A stretch of 64,000 bases of DNA from Pseudobutyrivibrio ruminis AD2017 (lineage in GTDB: Bacteria; Bacillota; Clostridia; Lachnospirales; Lachnospiraceae), in NCBI RefSeq assembly GCF_000424305.1, contig NZ_AUJQ01000009.1, forward strand, positions 62,001 through 126,000. Reading direction: 5' to 3'. The notes under the pieces were generated by a model that saw only the letters and a program-made list of their open reading frames with translations, was not told the DNA's origin and searched no databases. The position numbers and the translations under genes are program-made. Below are positions 7,049-15,805 of the stretch, piece after piece; within the stretch, counting starts at the first letter, position 1, and every line of letters begins with the position of its first letter.

Positions 7049-9508
7049 ATGACATATTTAACCTGTTTCTTTTTAGATAACGAAAAAGACATCATCGTAA
7101 ACCTATACAAGGATTTGGATAGGCTATTTTATGTGCTGAAAACACCAAATCACAGTACAGGTAATCTGATACGTAATATTGCTAAAACATGCCAACTGCC
7201 ATTATCTGAAGATGAGAATGGTATGCTGATTATAAATGGCGAAGTGCCTTGTTTTATAGATGGAAATAATCAGGAAAGCTATATATTTAAGCTTGGCGAT
7301 ACTGAAATTGCCAGCATTTACCCAGACGGAAGCGTTGATGTAAAGGCTACCATTCCAGCTATTGCAAAGACACTGATGAGCCAGACTAAGAATTTTAAGC
7401 TAGAGCCAGAAAAGACTATATTCAAAACCTTTATCAGAAAGGATTTGAAGTTTAAGGCAGACTTACACACTCACATGAATGGTAATCTTACTGGAGATAT
7501 CTTAATAGCCTTAGGTATAGCTCACCAGATAAGATATCCATTGTATTATGTTAAAAAACTGGAGCTTGAGCTTACAAAGGAACAGTGGGAAGTAGTTAAC
7601 GCCCAAAGAGAAAAGGTAGCCCGCCAGTTTGTATCTTCTGACCTGAAGGGAAAGTACCTGGACAGAAGAATCAACGACAATACCTTTATAAATTTCGCTG
7701 ATTTAATCTTAAACAATCTGGATAATGCAGAGCTTAATATCGTTAAAATAAGAAATTCCCTGGCAGTAATCAAGGACGGTCAGGCTGTATTCACTAATCT
7801 TGAAAAGGTTTACCTGTATAGATACGTATTCTGTAAGGGTAAGGAAAGTGAAGAAAAGATAGATTTAACAAAGGTTGATTTTATCCCTGATGAGGATGTT
7901 AGAAATGCAGTAAAACAGATGCTTAGAGATAAGGAAAACCCAGCATACTGCAATAACACCATCTTCCAGGATAAGCTGCTTTGGATTGCCAGAAGCTATA
8001 AGAAGCAGGGTGTATCTTACGCAGAAATCAGTGATACCACCCTTGTAAAGAAATACGAATCTATCGAAATGCTAAGACAGGTTCATGAGGTAATGCCTCA
8101 TATCTATAAAGAAACAGGGGTTATGATTAGATTTTTGGCAGCAATGCGTCGAATCCCTCTTACTATTGTAAAGGATGCGGTTACACCAGCTAACTATTTG
8201 GAGCAGAACCTTGAGGTACTGAAGGCAACAGCCTTAGACCCATACGTTGCAGGCTGTGACTTCGTTGGTGAGGAAATCAACGATATTATCACCTTAAAGC
8301 CTGCTTTCAAGGAGATTGTAAAGATTGCAAAGGCTGACCCTACATTTGTAATACGAGTTCACGCTGGCGAAAACGACAGCCAAAAGGATAACATTGCTCA
8401 TTCAATTGCATGTGTTAAGGAATCATTAGAGCCAGGTCAGAAGATGCCTAAAATGCGTCTTGGACATGGTCTATATACCTACAGCCCTACATCGAAAAAG
8501 GGAAAGGAAGCCCTTAAGGAGCTGAAGGATAACAACATTGTATTGGAATTCCAGATTACCAGTAATGTGCGCCTTAACAACCTAAATACCCTTGAAAATC
8601 ATCCATTGAAGCAGTACTTAAAGCAGGGAATTCGATGCGTTCAGGGTACAGATGGAGCCGCACTTTACGGTACAAGCTCAATAGATGAGCAGCTTTCTTT
8701 GGCGAAGATGCTTGGTCTTACAGATGATGAGTTAAGACAGATGCGCGATGCCGAAGCAAATATCATAAAAGAAAGCCAAATAGCATATTCTACTAAGAAG
8801 GCAGCTTTCACAAAGCTGTTAGCTGGCAGGGATATGGAAGAAGTGCTGCTTGAGAAGATGGAAGCAGTAAAAATATCAAATCATGTGGGTTCAAAGAAGG
8901 CTAAGCTTAACGCCAACACTGAATTGAAGGACCAGATAGAGGAGATTACCTGGGATAGACTTCCAGTTGTACTTCTTGGAGGAAGCTTTAACACAGAAAG
9001 CAGAACCACAAAAATCAGTGCAAATGCAACAAAGCAGTTAGATGAGCTGATGGAATATTTAAATCCAGAGGAAGTATGCTTTGTAGTAGGACATAAGCTT
9101 TCTGGTTATGAAAAATATATACTAGATAACAATAAGAAGGGATTTAGAGTATATTCCTTTGTACCATCCCTGATAACTAAAAAGGAAGCAGAACGAATAA
9201 AAGCAGCTGATGTAAAGGTTAGAGTTTCCATAGAATCTGAGGGAATGGGACTGTACAAGAGTATTAACTACGAGATTTTTGAGCGTCGCCCATCTATGGT
9301 GGTGGCTTTTGATGGAAACAGCGCAGCTGCCAACCTGATTCAGGAAGCCAAAAATGGTAAGGGACGCTCGGCTATATTCGTATGGGCTCATTCAAAGAAC
9401 CTGATGCAAAAGGCTAATTCATTGCATGGATATGTATTTTCTTTTGATAGCGATAATCCTATAAATAAGGTTATCGATTCAATGAAAAACACAATTGAAA
9501 ATCAATAA
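7049..9508 (+). CDS. Large adenosine deaminase-like amidohydrolase with a C-terminal SLOG-like domain
   Basis: 819-residue protein. An unassigned N-terminal part (1-130) is followed by an adenosine/AMP-deaminase-like TIM barrel: the metal motif HTHMNG (His140, His142), HAGEN (His438, Glu441), GHGL (His473) and GTDGAAL (Asp535). Adenosine deaminases normally have Asp-Asp at the last motif; here the second is Gly536. That residue contacts the purine N7, so the substrate may not be adenosine. A 65-residue stretch with little barrel character follows, and then residues about 640-815 form a Rossmann-like domain (VVLLGGSFNT, VCFVVGHKLSGYEKYIL, VVAFDGNSAAA), which I read as SLOG-like. SLOG domains bind nucleotide-type ligands. 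Ordinary deaminases are about 340 residues. TAAGGAGATGAA precedes the ATG; a terminator follows. Confidence 0.75.
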   Translation: MTYLTCFFLDNEKDIIVNLYKDLDRLFYVLKTPNHSTGNLIRNIAKTCQLPLSEDENGMLIINGEVPCFIDGNNQESYIFKLGDTEIASIYPDGSVDVKATIPAIAKTLMSQTKNFKLEPEKTIFKTFIRKDLKFKADLHTHMNGNLTGDILIALGIAHQIRYPLYYVKKLELELTKEQWEVVNAQREKVARQFVSSDLKGKYLDRRINDNTFINFADLILNNLDNAELNIVKIRNSLAVIKDGQAVFTNLEKVYLYRYVFCKGKESEEKIDLTKVDFIPDEDVRNAVKQMLRDKENPAYCNNTIFQDKLLWIARSYKKQGVSYAEISDTTLVKKYESIEMLRQVHEVMPHIYKETGVMIRFLAAMRRIPLTIVKDAVTPANYLEQNLEVLKATALDPYVAGCDFVGEEINDIITLKPAFKEIVKIAKADPTFVIRVHAGENDSQKDNIAHSIACVKESLEPGQKMPKMRLGHGLYTYSPTSKKGKEALKELKDNNIVLEFQITSNVRLNNLNTLENHPLKQYLKQGIRCVQGTDGAALYGTSSIDEQLSLAKMLGLTDDELRQMRDAEANIIKESQIAYSTKKAAFTKLLAGRDMEEVLLEKMEAVKISNHVGSKKAKLNANTELKDQIEEITWDRLPVVLLGGSFNTESRTTKISANATKQLDELMEYLNPEEVCFVVGHKLSGYEKYILDNNKKGFRVYSFVPSLITKKEAERIKAADVKVRVSIESEGMGLYKSINYEIFERRPSMVVAFDGNSAAANLIQEAKNGKGRSAIFVWAHSKNLMQKANSLHGYVFSFDSDNPINKVIDSMKNTIENQ

Positions 9509-9520
9509 GCTTTGAAAAGG

Positions 9521-9553
9521 CTTGCTACTTGATTTGGTAGCAAGTCTTTTTTT
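9521..9553 (+). terminator. Rho-independent terminator
   Basis: 8-bp stem CTTGCTAC (9521-9528) with GTAGCAAG (9537-9544), 8-nt loop, then a T-rich run. It ends the transporter/deaminase transcript. Confidence 0.9.
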
Positions 9554-9591
9554 GTTACCAAAATGTAATATAAAATAGTTATATTAAATAC

Positions 9592-9655
9592 TTTTTGCCA
9601 GAAAATAGCAATTTTTGCCAAAAAGTTGAATGGCTATAAAGTTGAATGCTATTAT
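9592..9655 (+). promoter_or_regulatory. Promoter region of the coiled-coil surface protein with paired direct repeats
   Basis: TTTTTGCCA occurs at 9592-9600 and 9612-9620, a 20-bp period. Just downstream, AAAGTTGAAT occurs at 9622-9631 and 9638-9647, a 16-bp period. TTGAAT (9626-9631) and TATTAT (9650-9655) could be the -35 and -10 with an 18-bp spacer. The repeats look like binding sites for a dimeric activator; the protein is unknown. Confidence 0.45.
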
Positions 9656-9731
9656 CTACGAAACAAAAGATGTAATTAATAGAAAATGGTTAATATCTTA
9701 GGTACGGGGAAATTCGAAAGGAGTATTTACA

Positions 9732-12700
9732 ATGATGAGAAAGAAAGTTATTACTACTTTAGCATTAGGTTTAGGCGCTGGAATGGTAATGCAGCCAATG
9801 GCTGTTGCAGCTCAGGAAGTAAATATTACAAATCAGGAAGAAAAGAATGAAGAAAATCAGGTTGGATTAAATAATAGCATTTCAGATACAGTTAATGAGG
9901 CTGGTGAAGCAGTAGAAGCAATTGAAAAGGCAAAAGTATCTGCTGAAAGCGCAAAGGAAGTTGTAGAGGGGCTTGAGAAAGCAGCATCAGCTGAAGCAGA
10001 AGTAGCTAAGAATGCATCAGAAGAAGCAGCAAAGGATGCATCATCAGCAACAGAAGCAGCAGATACTGTTGAAACACTTGCTGAAGCTACATATACATCA
10101 GAGGCGGAAGCACAGGCAGCAAAGGATGAAGCTAAGAAAGCTCTTGATGCGGCTACAAAGGCAGCAGAAGATGCAGAACTTCAGGCAACTAAGGCAAATA
10201 AGGCATATGAAGCAGCAGAAATGGATAAGGATGTTGCAGATGAAAAGGTAAAGGATGCTCAGAAGAAGTACGATGAAGCAGTTACAGCAGTAGAAAAGGC
10301 AGAAAAAGAGCTAGTGGCTATAGTTGAAAAGTACAGTATTGGCGAAGCAGATGAGCAAGGAAATCCAGTATATAATGGTGATGTTGCCAACGCTGTAGAA
10401 GCAGCAACAAAGGCAGTAGAGGCAGCTAAGGCAGCTTTAGTAAGTGCTCAGGAAAATTTAAAGACAGCAGAAGAAGAGCAGCAGATTGCAAAAGACCAGG
10501 AAACAAAGGCTAAGGATGCAGCCTGTAAAGCAGAGCAGGCAGTAGAAGCAGCTCAGGAAGATGTAAAAGAGAAGGAAAAGAACGTAGAGAATGCAGCTGC
10601 AAATATAGATAAACTTGAACAGGACAAGGTTGCTAAGGAGCAGCAGATTGAGAATCTTCAGGACGAGATAGATAAGCAGCAGGGTATTATTGAAAACGCT
10701 GTAAAGACTATCGAAGCTGAGCAGGATATCATTGAAAAGGCAGAAAATGACAAAAAGATAGCAGAAGCTAACAAGAAGGCAGCAGAAATAGAAAGAGATG
10801 CTGCAATTAATGAGATAACAAATGCTAAGAATGATTTAGAAAAAGTAAAAGATAATTATGGCGAAGATTCTGAAGAATATAAGGCTATCTTAGACAAAAT
10901 CAATGAGCTTGAAGGAAAGATTACAGAATTAGAGAATAAGATGTCAGAAGCTGACGGTAAGATTGTAGAGGCAAATGATGCTAAAAGTGCCGCAGTAGAA
11001 GCTAAGAATCAGGCTGAATTGGCTAAGACATCAGCAGAAGCTGATGCAGCTTATAAGAGTGCAAAATTAGCAGATATGCAGGCCGAAGAGGGTGAGGCTA
11101 AGCGCTTAAGCGATGAGGCTAATGCAAAGATTAAAGACTTACAGGATAAGATTGACGTGGCTCAGAAGAAAACAGAAGCTGCAAACCAGAAGCTTGAGGA
11201 TGCAAAGGAAAAATTAGTAGAAGCTCAGAGCGAGTATGCAGCTTTTGAAGACATTGAAGATACAATGGAAAATGTTGAGAGAGAGGAGAAGAAGAGCAGA
11301 TCTCTTAGTGTAAATACAAAAATAGTTGAAGAATTAATTAAATACTACATTTATACAACAAATAAGGATTTAACTGCTGATGAAATCAGCTTTTTGGTTG
11401 ATACAAGTAACATAAACTGGAAAAAGAATAGCATTACAGCATACAACAATAAAACTGGTGAAGCTCTTGGATTTTTTAACTTTGAAACATTAGACAAGTA
11501 TGGAAACCATATCATGTTTTTTTATGGAGAGACAGCAGATATCTCAATCATTAGCAAGCCAACTGCAACATCAGCAGATGTAAATAATGTTCTTTTTACA
11601 GAAAAGGATTTTATTAATGGAAATACAGAGTATCAGCTGGCTACTCAGGCAGCTCGTGATGCAGTATCAGCTGCAGAAAAAGCAGCATTTGATGCAAATG
11701 CTAAGCAGAAGGAAGAACAGCAGGCTCTTAACGAATATATCAACCAGAACAAGCAGGCATATGAGAACGCAAAGCAGGCAGCTAAGGATTACGAAGCTGC
11801 AAAGGAAAAGACAAATCAGGCTGAAAAGATTCTTGAAGCAGCAAATGCAGAAGTAACAAGACTTGAGAATGAAATTTTAAAGCAGCAAGGAATTATCGAT
11901 AATGCAGATTCTACAATCAGTGCACAAAATAGCATCATTAATAATGCTAGTGATGATAAGAAAACAGCTGAGAACACATTAAATGATCTTAATGTGGCTA
12001 AGAAGGCAGCTGAGGATGCAGTTGGTAAGGCTCAGAAGGATTTTGATGAAGTTGTTGAAAAGCATGGAGAGAATTCTGAGGAAGCAAAGCAGATTAGAGA
12101 AAAGCTTGAAAGCTTTAAGAAAGAAATCGAAGGTTTAAATAATAAGATAGAGGCTGCAAGCGGCAAGCTTGAAAAGGCAAAAGAGGCTAAGGAGGCAGCA
12201 GAAGTTGCTAAGAATAAGGCCATAGAAGACAAAACAAAGGCAGAATCTGAATTAGAAGCTATAAAGGGCGATTTAGCAGATGCTATAGATGCTAAGGATA
12301 AAGCAGACAAAGCTCTAACAAAGGCAATTGAATCATTAGATAAGGCTAAAGTTGACAAGAAGGTAGCAGATGAAAAGCTTAATGAAGCAACTGGGGAAGT
12401 ATTAAATGATACATCAAAGGTTGACGCATTAAATAAGGCTGTGATGGCAGCACAGGATAAGCTTAAAGCAGTAGAAGCTGCATACAACAAAGTTATTGCA
12501 GCTGCACAGACAATCCAGAAGCTTCAGTCTGAAAGTGGTTACACATCAGCAGCTCTTATCGATGCAAAGGCAGAGTTTGAGAAGGTTGTTAAGGATTATG
12601 AGGCCGCAAAGGAAGCGGCAGAAGCTGCTAATAAGAGCGTTGAAATCGCAAAGGCAGCTGTAGAACGCGCAACACAGGCAACAGACAACAAAGGATTCAA

Positions 12701-13157
12701 CATTGTTAGACCAAATCCAACTTCTAGCCCAGCTGGTGGAACAACATATACTACAAGAACAACAACTATAGTAGCAACAGCAGAGCCTGTAGTAATCGTT
12801 GATGAAGAAGTTCCAGCAGTAGGTAACATTGCTACAACACTTTCAGCGCCATCAGAAAGAAAGGTTATTAAGACTACACCAATCAATCCAGAGGACGATT
12901 CTGATGTAACAATTATCGACGAGGAAACACCACTTGCAGGTGAGAAAATCGAAGATGATACAGATAAGGACAGTAAGGAAAATATAAGAATCGTAGATGA
13001 AGAAACAGCTAAGGGACTTACAGTAGATGACGAGCACAGATTTACAAAGCCATGGTGGTTATTGTTATTAATCATCATTGCTGTAATTGGAGGCACAACA
13101 ACAATTATCGCGAAGAAGATGAATGCCGAAGAGGTTAAGGAAGACAAGAATAATTAA
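9732..13157 (+). CDS. Giant Ala-rich coiled-coil surface protein
   Basis: 1141 residues. Residues 1-28 form a signal peptide (basic MMRKK, hydrophobic core, then VAAQ). Most of the rest is Ala/Glu/Lys-rich heptad coiled coil. Residues about 312-450 and 714-850 are diverged copies of each other (both begin with KQQGII, with DKKxAE further on), an internal duplication offset by about 402 residues. Between them, about 523-635 is a Tyr/Phe/Asn-rich globular insertion. Near the C-terminus three short related motifs occur (VDEEVPAVG, IDEETPLAG, VDEETAKG), then a Trp-flanked membrane helix (about 1107-1126) and a charged tail. No LPXTG is seen, so anchoring is by the helix. The role is probably a surface stalk or adhesin-like fibre; the family is not recognised. 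An AAAGGAG site precedes the ATG. Confidence 0.85.
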   Translation: MMRKKVITTLALGLGAGMVMQPMAVAAQEVNITNQEEKNEENQVGLNNSISDTVNEAGEAVEAIEKAKVSAESAKEVVEGLEKAASAEAEVAKNASEEAAKDASSATEAADTVETLAEATYTSEAEAQAAKDEAKKALDAATKAAEDAELQATKANKAYEAAEMDKDVADEKVKDAQKKYDEAVTAVEKAEKELVAIVEKYSIGEADEQGNPVYNGDVANAVEAATKAVEAAKAALVSAQENLKTAEEEQQIAKDQETKAKDAACKAEQAVEAAQEDVKEKEKNVENAAANIDKLEQDKVAKEQQIENLQDEIDKQQGIIENAVKTIEAEQDIIEKAENDKKIAEANKKAAEIERDAAINEITNAKNDLEKVKDNYGEDSEEYKAILDKINELEGKITELENKMSEADGKIVEANDAKSAAVEAKNQAELAKTSAEADAAYKSAKLADMQAEEGEAKRLSDEANAKIKDLQDKIDVAQKKTEAANQKLEDAKEKLVEAQSEYAAFEDIEDTMENVEREEKKSRSLSVNTKIVEELIKYYIYTTNKDLTADEISFLVDTSNINWKKNSITAYNNKTGEALGFFNFETLDKYGNHIMFFYGETADISIISKPTATSADVNNVLFTEKDFINGNTEYQLATQAARDAVSAAEKAAFDANAKQKEEQQALNEYINQNKQAYENAKQAAKDYEAAKEKTNQAEKILEAANAEVTRLENEILKQQGIIDNADSTISAQNSIINNASDDKKTAENTLNDLNVAKKAAEDAVGKAQKDFDEVVEKHGENSEEAKQIREKLESFKKEIEGLNNKIEAASGKLEKAKEAKEAAEVAKNKAIEDKTKAESELEAIKGDLADAIDAKDKADKALTKAIESLDKAKVDKKVADEKLNEATGEVLNDTSKVDALNKAVMAAQDKLKAVEAAYNKVIAAAQTIQKLQSESGYTSAALIDAKAEFEKVVKDYEAAKEAAEAANKSVEIAKAAVERATQATDNKGFNIVRPNPTSSPAGGTTYTTRTTTIVATAEPVVIVDEEVPAVGNIATTLSAPSERKVIKTTPINPEDDSDVTIIDEETPLAGEKIEDDTDKDSKENIRIVDEETAKGLTVDDEHRFTKPWWLLLLIIIAVIGGTTTIIAKKMNAEEVKEDKNN

Positions 13158-13232
13158 CCAAAAAGCCCTTATTAATACATCGAATCTTCAAAAAGATTTG
13201 GTACACTGTCTCCACAGTAAGCGAGGTGGGGT

Positions 13233-13403
13233 ATGGATTTTAATTTTGAAGATGAGAGCAAACCTTATTCATCTGATGATGCTTTTGAAGATTTGGAAAA
13301 GATAAGGAATATTCTTCATGAAGCTCAGAAGAATATTAATAAGGATAAGCTGAAATCAACTCCTATCGATTTGAGTATACAAATTAATATTGATGATAAA
13401 TAA
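13233..13403 (+). CDS. Small acidic hypothetical protein (56 aa)
   Basis: A short open frame from ATG 13233 to TAA 13401-13403. It begins MDFNFEDESKPYSSDDAF and ends SIQINIDDK. It is acidic, with one probable amphipathic helix in the middle (EDLEKIRNILHEAQKNI). A strong GCGAGGTGGGG ribosome site stands just upstream and a terminator begins at its stop codon, which supports real expression. It lies 75 bp after the coiled-coil surface protein. No family is recognised. Confidence 0.6.
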   Translation: MDFNFEDESKPYSSDDAFEDLEKIRNILHEAQKNINKDKLKSTPIDLSIQINIDDK

Positions 13404-13430
13404 AAGGCTGAGAAATCAGCCTTTTATTTT
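13402..13430 (+). terminator. Rho-independent terminator
   Basis: AAAAGGCTG (13402-13410) pairs with CAGCCTTTT (13417-13425) around a 6-nt loop, followed by ATTTTG. It ends the surface-protein/small-protein unit. Confidence 0.88.
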
Positions 13431-13498
13431 GTTAGTATATTGTCCAAAATGGATATTTTAGATATATTTAAAGCATGAAATTATAAAAATAGGAGAAT

Positions 13499-14323
13499 AT
13501 GAAGATGGGGAAAACACTTTATTTAGAATGCAATTCAGGAATTAGTGGAGACATGACAGTAGGGGCATTAATAGACCTTGGAGCTGATAAAGAGGTTTTA
13601 AATAAAGTGCTTTCAACTGTTAATGTAGAAGGTTTTGAAATTAAATATAGCAGAGTAAAGCGTGCTGGACTTGATTGTCAGGATTTTGATGTAGTGCTTG
13701 ATAAGGAACATGATGGACATGACCACGATATGGAATATCTTTACGGGCACACTCATGAGCATGAAGAGCACCATGAACATCATCACGAGCACCATCACGA
13801 CAATCATCATGAACACAGGGGATTAAAGGAAATCACAGAAATAATTGACAGTGCAGCCATGACAGATAACGCTAGAAGTATCGCAAAACATATCTTTGAA
13901 ATCCTAGCAGATGCAGAATCTAAGGCACACGGCGTGCCAGTTAATGAGGTTCATTTCCATGAGGTTGGTGCAGTAGATTCCATAGTGGATGTTATTTCAA
14001 TAGCTGTATGTATAGATAATCTAGATGTAGATAAAGTAATCGTTCCAAAGCTGTATGAAGGCCATGGCACAGTTAGATGCCAGCATGGAATACTTCCAGT
14101 GCCTGTTCCAGCGGTAACAAATATAGTGGCAGACCACAAAATCAGCCTGGAAATAATAGATGTTAAGGGAGAGCTTGTGACGCCAACAGGTGCAGCTACA
14201 GTTGCAGCAATTAGAACAGATGAGACATTGCCAAAGGAGTTCAAAATTAAAAAGGTTGGCATGGGAAGTGGCAAAAGAGACTATGGTTTAGCAGGCTTTG
14301 TTAGAGCCATGATTATAGAATGA
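13499..14323 (+). CDS. larC: LarC-like nickel insertion protein, N-terminal (LarC1) part only
   Basis: LarC inserts nickel into the pincer cofactor used by lactate racemase-type enzymes. This 274-residue protein matches the N-terminal LarC1 region: MGKTLYLECNSGISGDM, VNEVHFHEVGAVDSIVDV, and LVTPTGAATVAAI. Residues about 78-107 are a His-rich stretch (with EHHEHHHEHHHDNHHEH) suited to metal binding. The C-terminal LarC2 domain is missing, and no LarC2 coding is seen in any frame downstream before the next gene. LarA, LarB and LarE are not in the window. AGGAGAAT precedes the ATG at 13499; MGKT at 13505 is an alternative start. Confidence 0.85.
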   Translation: MKMGKTLYLECNSGISGDMTVGALIDLGADKEVLNKVLSTVNVEGFEIKYSRVKRAGLDCQDFDVVLDKEHDGHDHDMEYLYGHTHEHEEHHEHHHEHHHDNHHEHRGLKEITEIIDSAAMTDNARSIAKHIFEILADAESKAHGVPVNEVHFHEVGAVDSIVDVISIAVCIDNLDVDKVIVPKLYEGHGTVRCQHGILPVPVPAVTNIVADHKISLEIIDVKGELVTPTGAATVAAIRTDETLPKEFKIKKVGMGSGKRDYGLAGFVRAMIIE

Positions 14324-14407
14324 GAGAGGCCCAAAAGCCTTGTAATTTTGGGGTTTAAATAATATATTATATTTAGGGGAGATGTATGAAACGGGAGGTT
14401 ATTAGAG

Positions 14408-15796
14408 TTGGCAGACAAAAAAATTGGGTCAATTAAAGAAGAGTTAAATGATTTTTCTGCAGGAGATATCTTGCATATGCTTAAGGAATTACCTGATGCA
14501 TGTTGCCTTTTTAAGGTAATAACAGATCCTTTTGGAACAGTGCAGGATATGCAGTTTTTGTTTGTAAATGAGAAATACTCGTCGCTGGTAGGAAAGCCAT
14601 CAGCTGAGCTGATTGGAGCAACATATTACAGTACAGTAAGCAACAGGGATGAGGACTGGATTAGACTTACATATCAGGCTGCTTTTATGCGTCAGTCTGT
14701 TATAAATAGAACATTTAATACACAGTTTAATAAATGGTTTGAATTTTGGGCTGTTCCCGTGTATAGAAAGGGATTTTGCGCCTTCATCATCCATGATGTT
14801 ACCGCAGAAAAGCGTAAAGAAGAGACACGAGAAATTGTTACTAATTCAAACAATATAATCATAGAATGTGCCAAAGTGCTTTCTACATACGATTTCAAAA
14901 AAGGAATCAGAGCCGTGTTAAAGAGCTTAGGTTCTGTCTTAAAGGCTGATAGAGTATACTTGGTGGAATCAAAAAGAGGGGAACCTGGTGATTTCTATGA
15001 ATGGATGGATAGACAAAGCGGAAGAGGTCTTCCTGGCAAAAAGGAATTCGAGAAATACGACATCTTTACAATATGGAGCAAGCAGCTTCAGGAAAATAAG
15101 GTGGCTATAGTAGAGGATTCTGTAGCGGTTCGTGCTATTAGCGAGGAGATATACGAGGATGTTTTGGCAGGAAACATCAGTCGCTATGCTGTTGCAGCCT
15201 TAAATGATAAGAAGGATGTTATTGGATATCTCATAGTAGATAATTACGTTCCAAATTTGGATGTTAATCTTAGAGAGGTTATGGAATCTGTTTCAATCTT
15301 CATATCTGAAGAGCTGAGAAACTATAATCTTGCCCATGAAATGATGTACATGAGTACCCATGATGTTCTCACAGATTTGGGTAATAGACAGGCGTTTAGT
15401 TCTACTCTCAAGATGATAGAGGGAATGAATGTGTCTGTTGGGATATGTTACGTAGATATAAATGGTCTAAAGGAAGTTAATGATACAAAGGGGCATGACG
15501 CCGGAGACGAATTAATAAAAGAGGTGGCAAACTCAGTATCTTCCGTATATAAAAAGAAATATTGCTACAGAATCGGTGGAGATGAATTTATAGCAATGAT
15601 TCCACAGATAGACGCTGAATATTTTAGCGAGCTAACAGATAAATTAAGGAAAAAGGGAAAGAAAATACCTATGGCAATAGGTGCTATTTGGCAGGATAAT
15701 GCGGAAAACATTGAGGCAATGATTATTTCCGCAGATCAGCTGATGTACAGCGATAAGGCGATGTATTATCAGGATAGCAAGGACCGTAGGCACTAG
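14408..15796 (+). CDS. PAS-GAF-GGDEF diguanylate cyclase
   Basis: 462 residues, cytoplasmic, no membrane helix. A PAS-like sensor occupies about 17-135 (VNEKYSSLVGKPSAELIG), a GAF-like domain about 150-290, and a GGDEF domain about 310-460 (THDVLTDLGNRQAF, then the active-site GGDEF at 390-394 in YRIGGDEFIAMI). The intact GGDEF predicts c-di-GMP synthesis from two GTP. No RxxD inhibitory site is seen five residues upstream. TTG start at 14408 with GGGAGG about 9 bases upstream. It lies 9 bp before the AraC regulator, so the two may be co-transcribed. Confidence 0.88.
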   Translation: MADKKIGSIKEELNDFSAGDILHMLKELPDACCLFKVITDPFGTVQDMQFLFVNEKYSSLVGKPSAELIGATYYSTVSNRDEDWIRLTYQAAFMRQSVINRTFNTQFNKWFEFWAVPVYRKGFCAFIIHDVTAEKRKEETREIVTNSNNIIIECAKVLSTYDFKKGIRAVLKSLGSVLKADRVYLVESKRGEPGDFYEWMDRQSGRGLPGKKEFEKYDIFTIWSKQLQENKVAIVEDSVAVRAISEEIYEDVLAGNISRYAVAALNDKKDVIGYLIVDNYVPNLDVNLREVMESVSIFISEELRNYNLAHEMMYMSTHDVLTDLGNRQAFSSTLKMIEGMNVSVGICYVDINGLKEVNDTKGHDAGDELIKEVANSVSSVYKKKYCYRIGGDEFIAMIPQIDAEYFSELTDKLRKKGKKIPMAIGAIWQDNAENIEAMIISADQLMYSDKAMYYQDSKDRRH

Positions 15797-15805
15797 AGAA
15801 ATTTT

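Noticed and set aside
7049-9508. RdrB of a RADAR defence system
   Set aside because: The size and deaminase motifs are similar, but no RdrA-type ATPase gene adjoins it; the neighbours are a DMT transporter and a surface protein.
12596-13147. Long minus-strand frames inside the coiled-coil gene (also 12032-12490)
   Set aside because: Low-complexity Ser/Ala-rich shadows of a strongly biased coding sequence; no start context.
14324-14407. Frameshifted larC2 continuation
   Set aside because: The short gap holds no coding frame of the right kind before the GGDEF gene begins.
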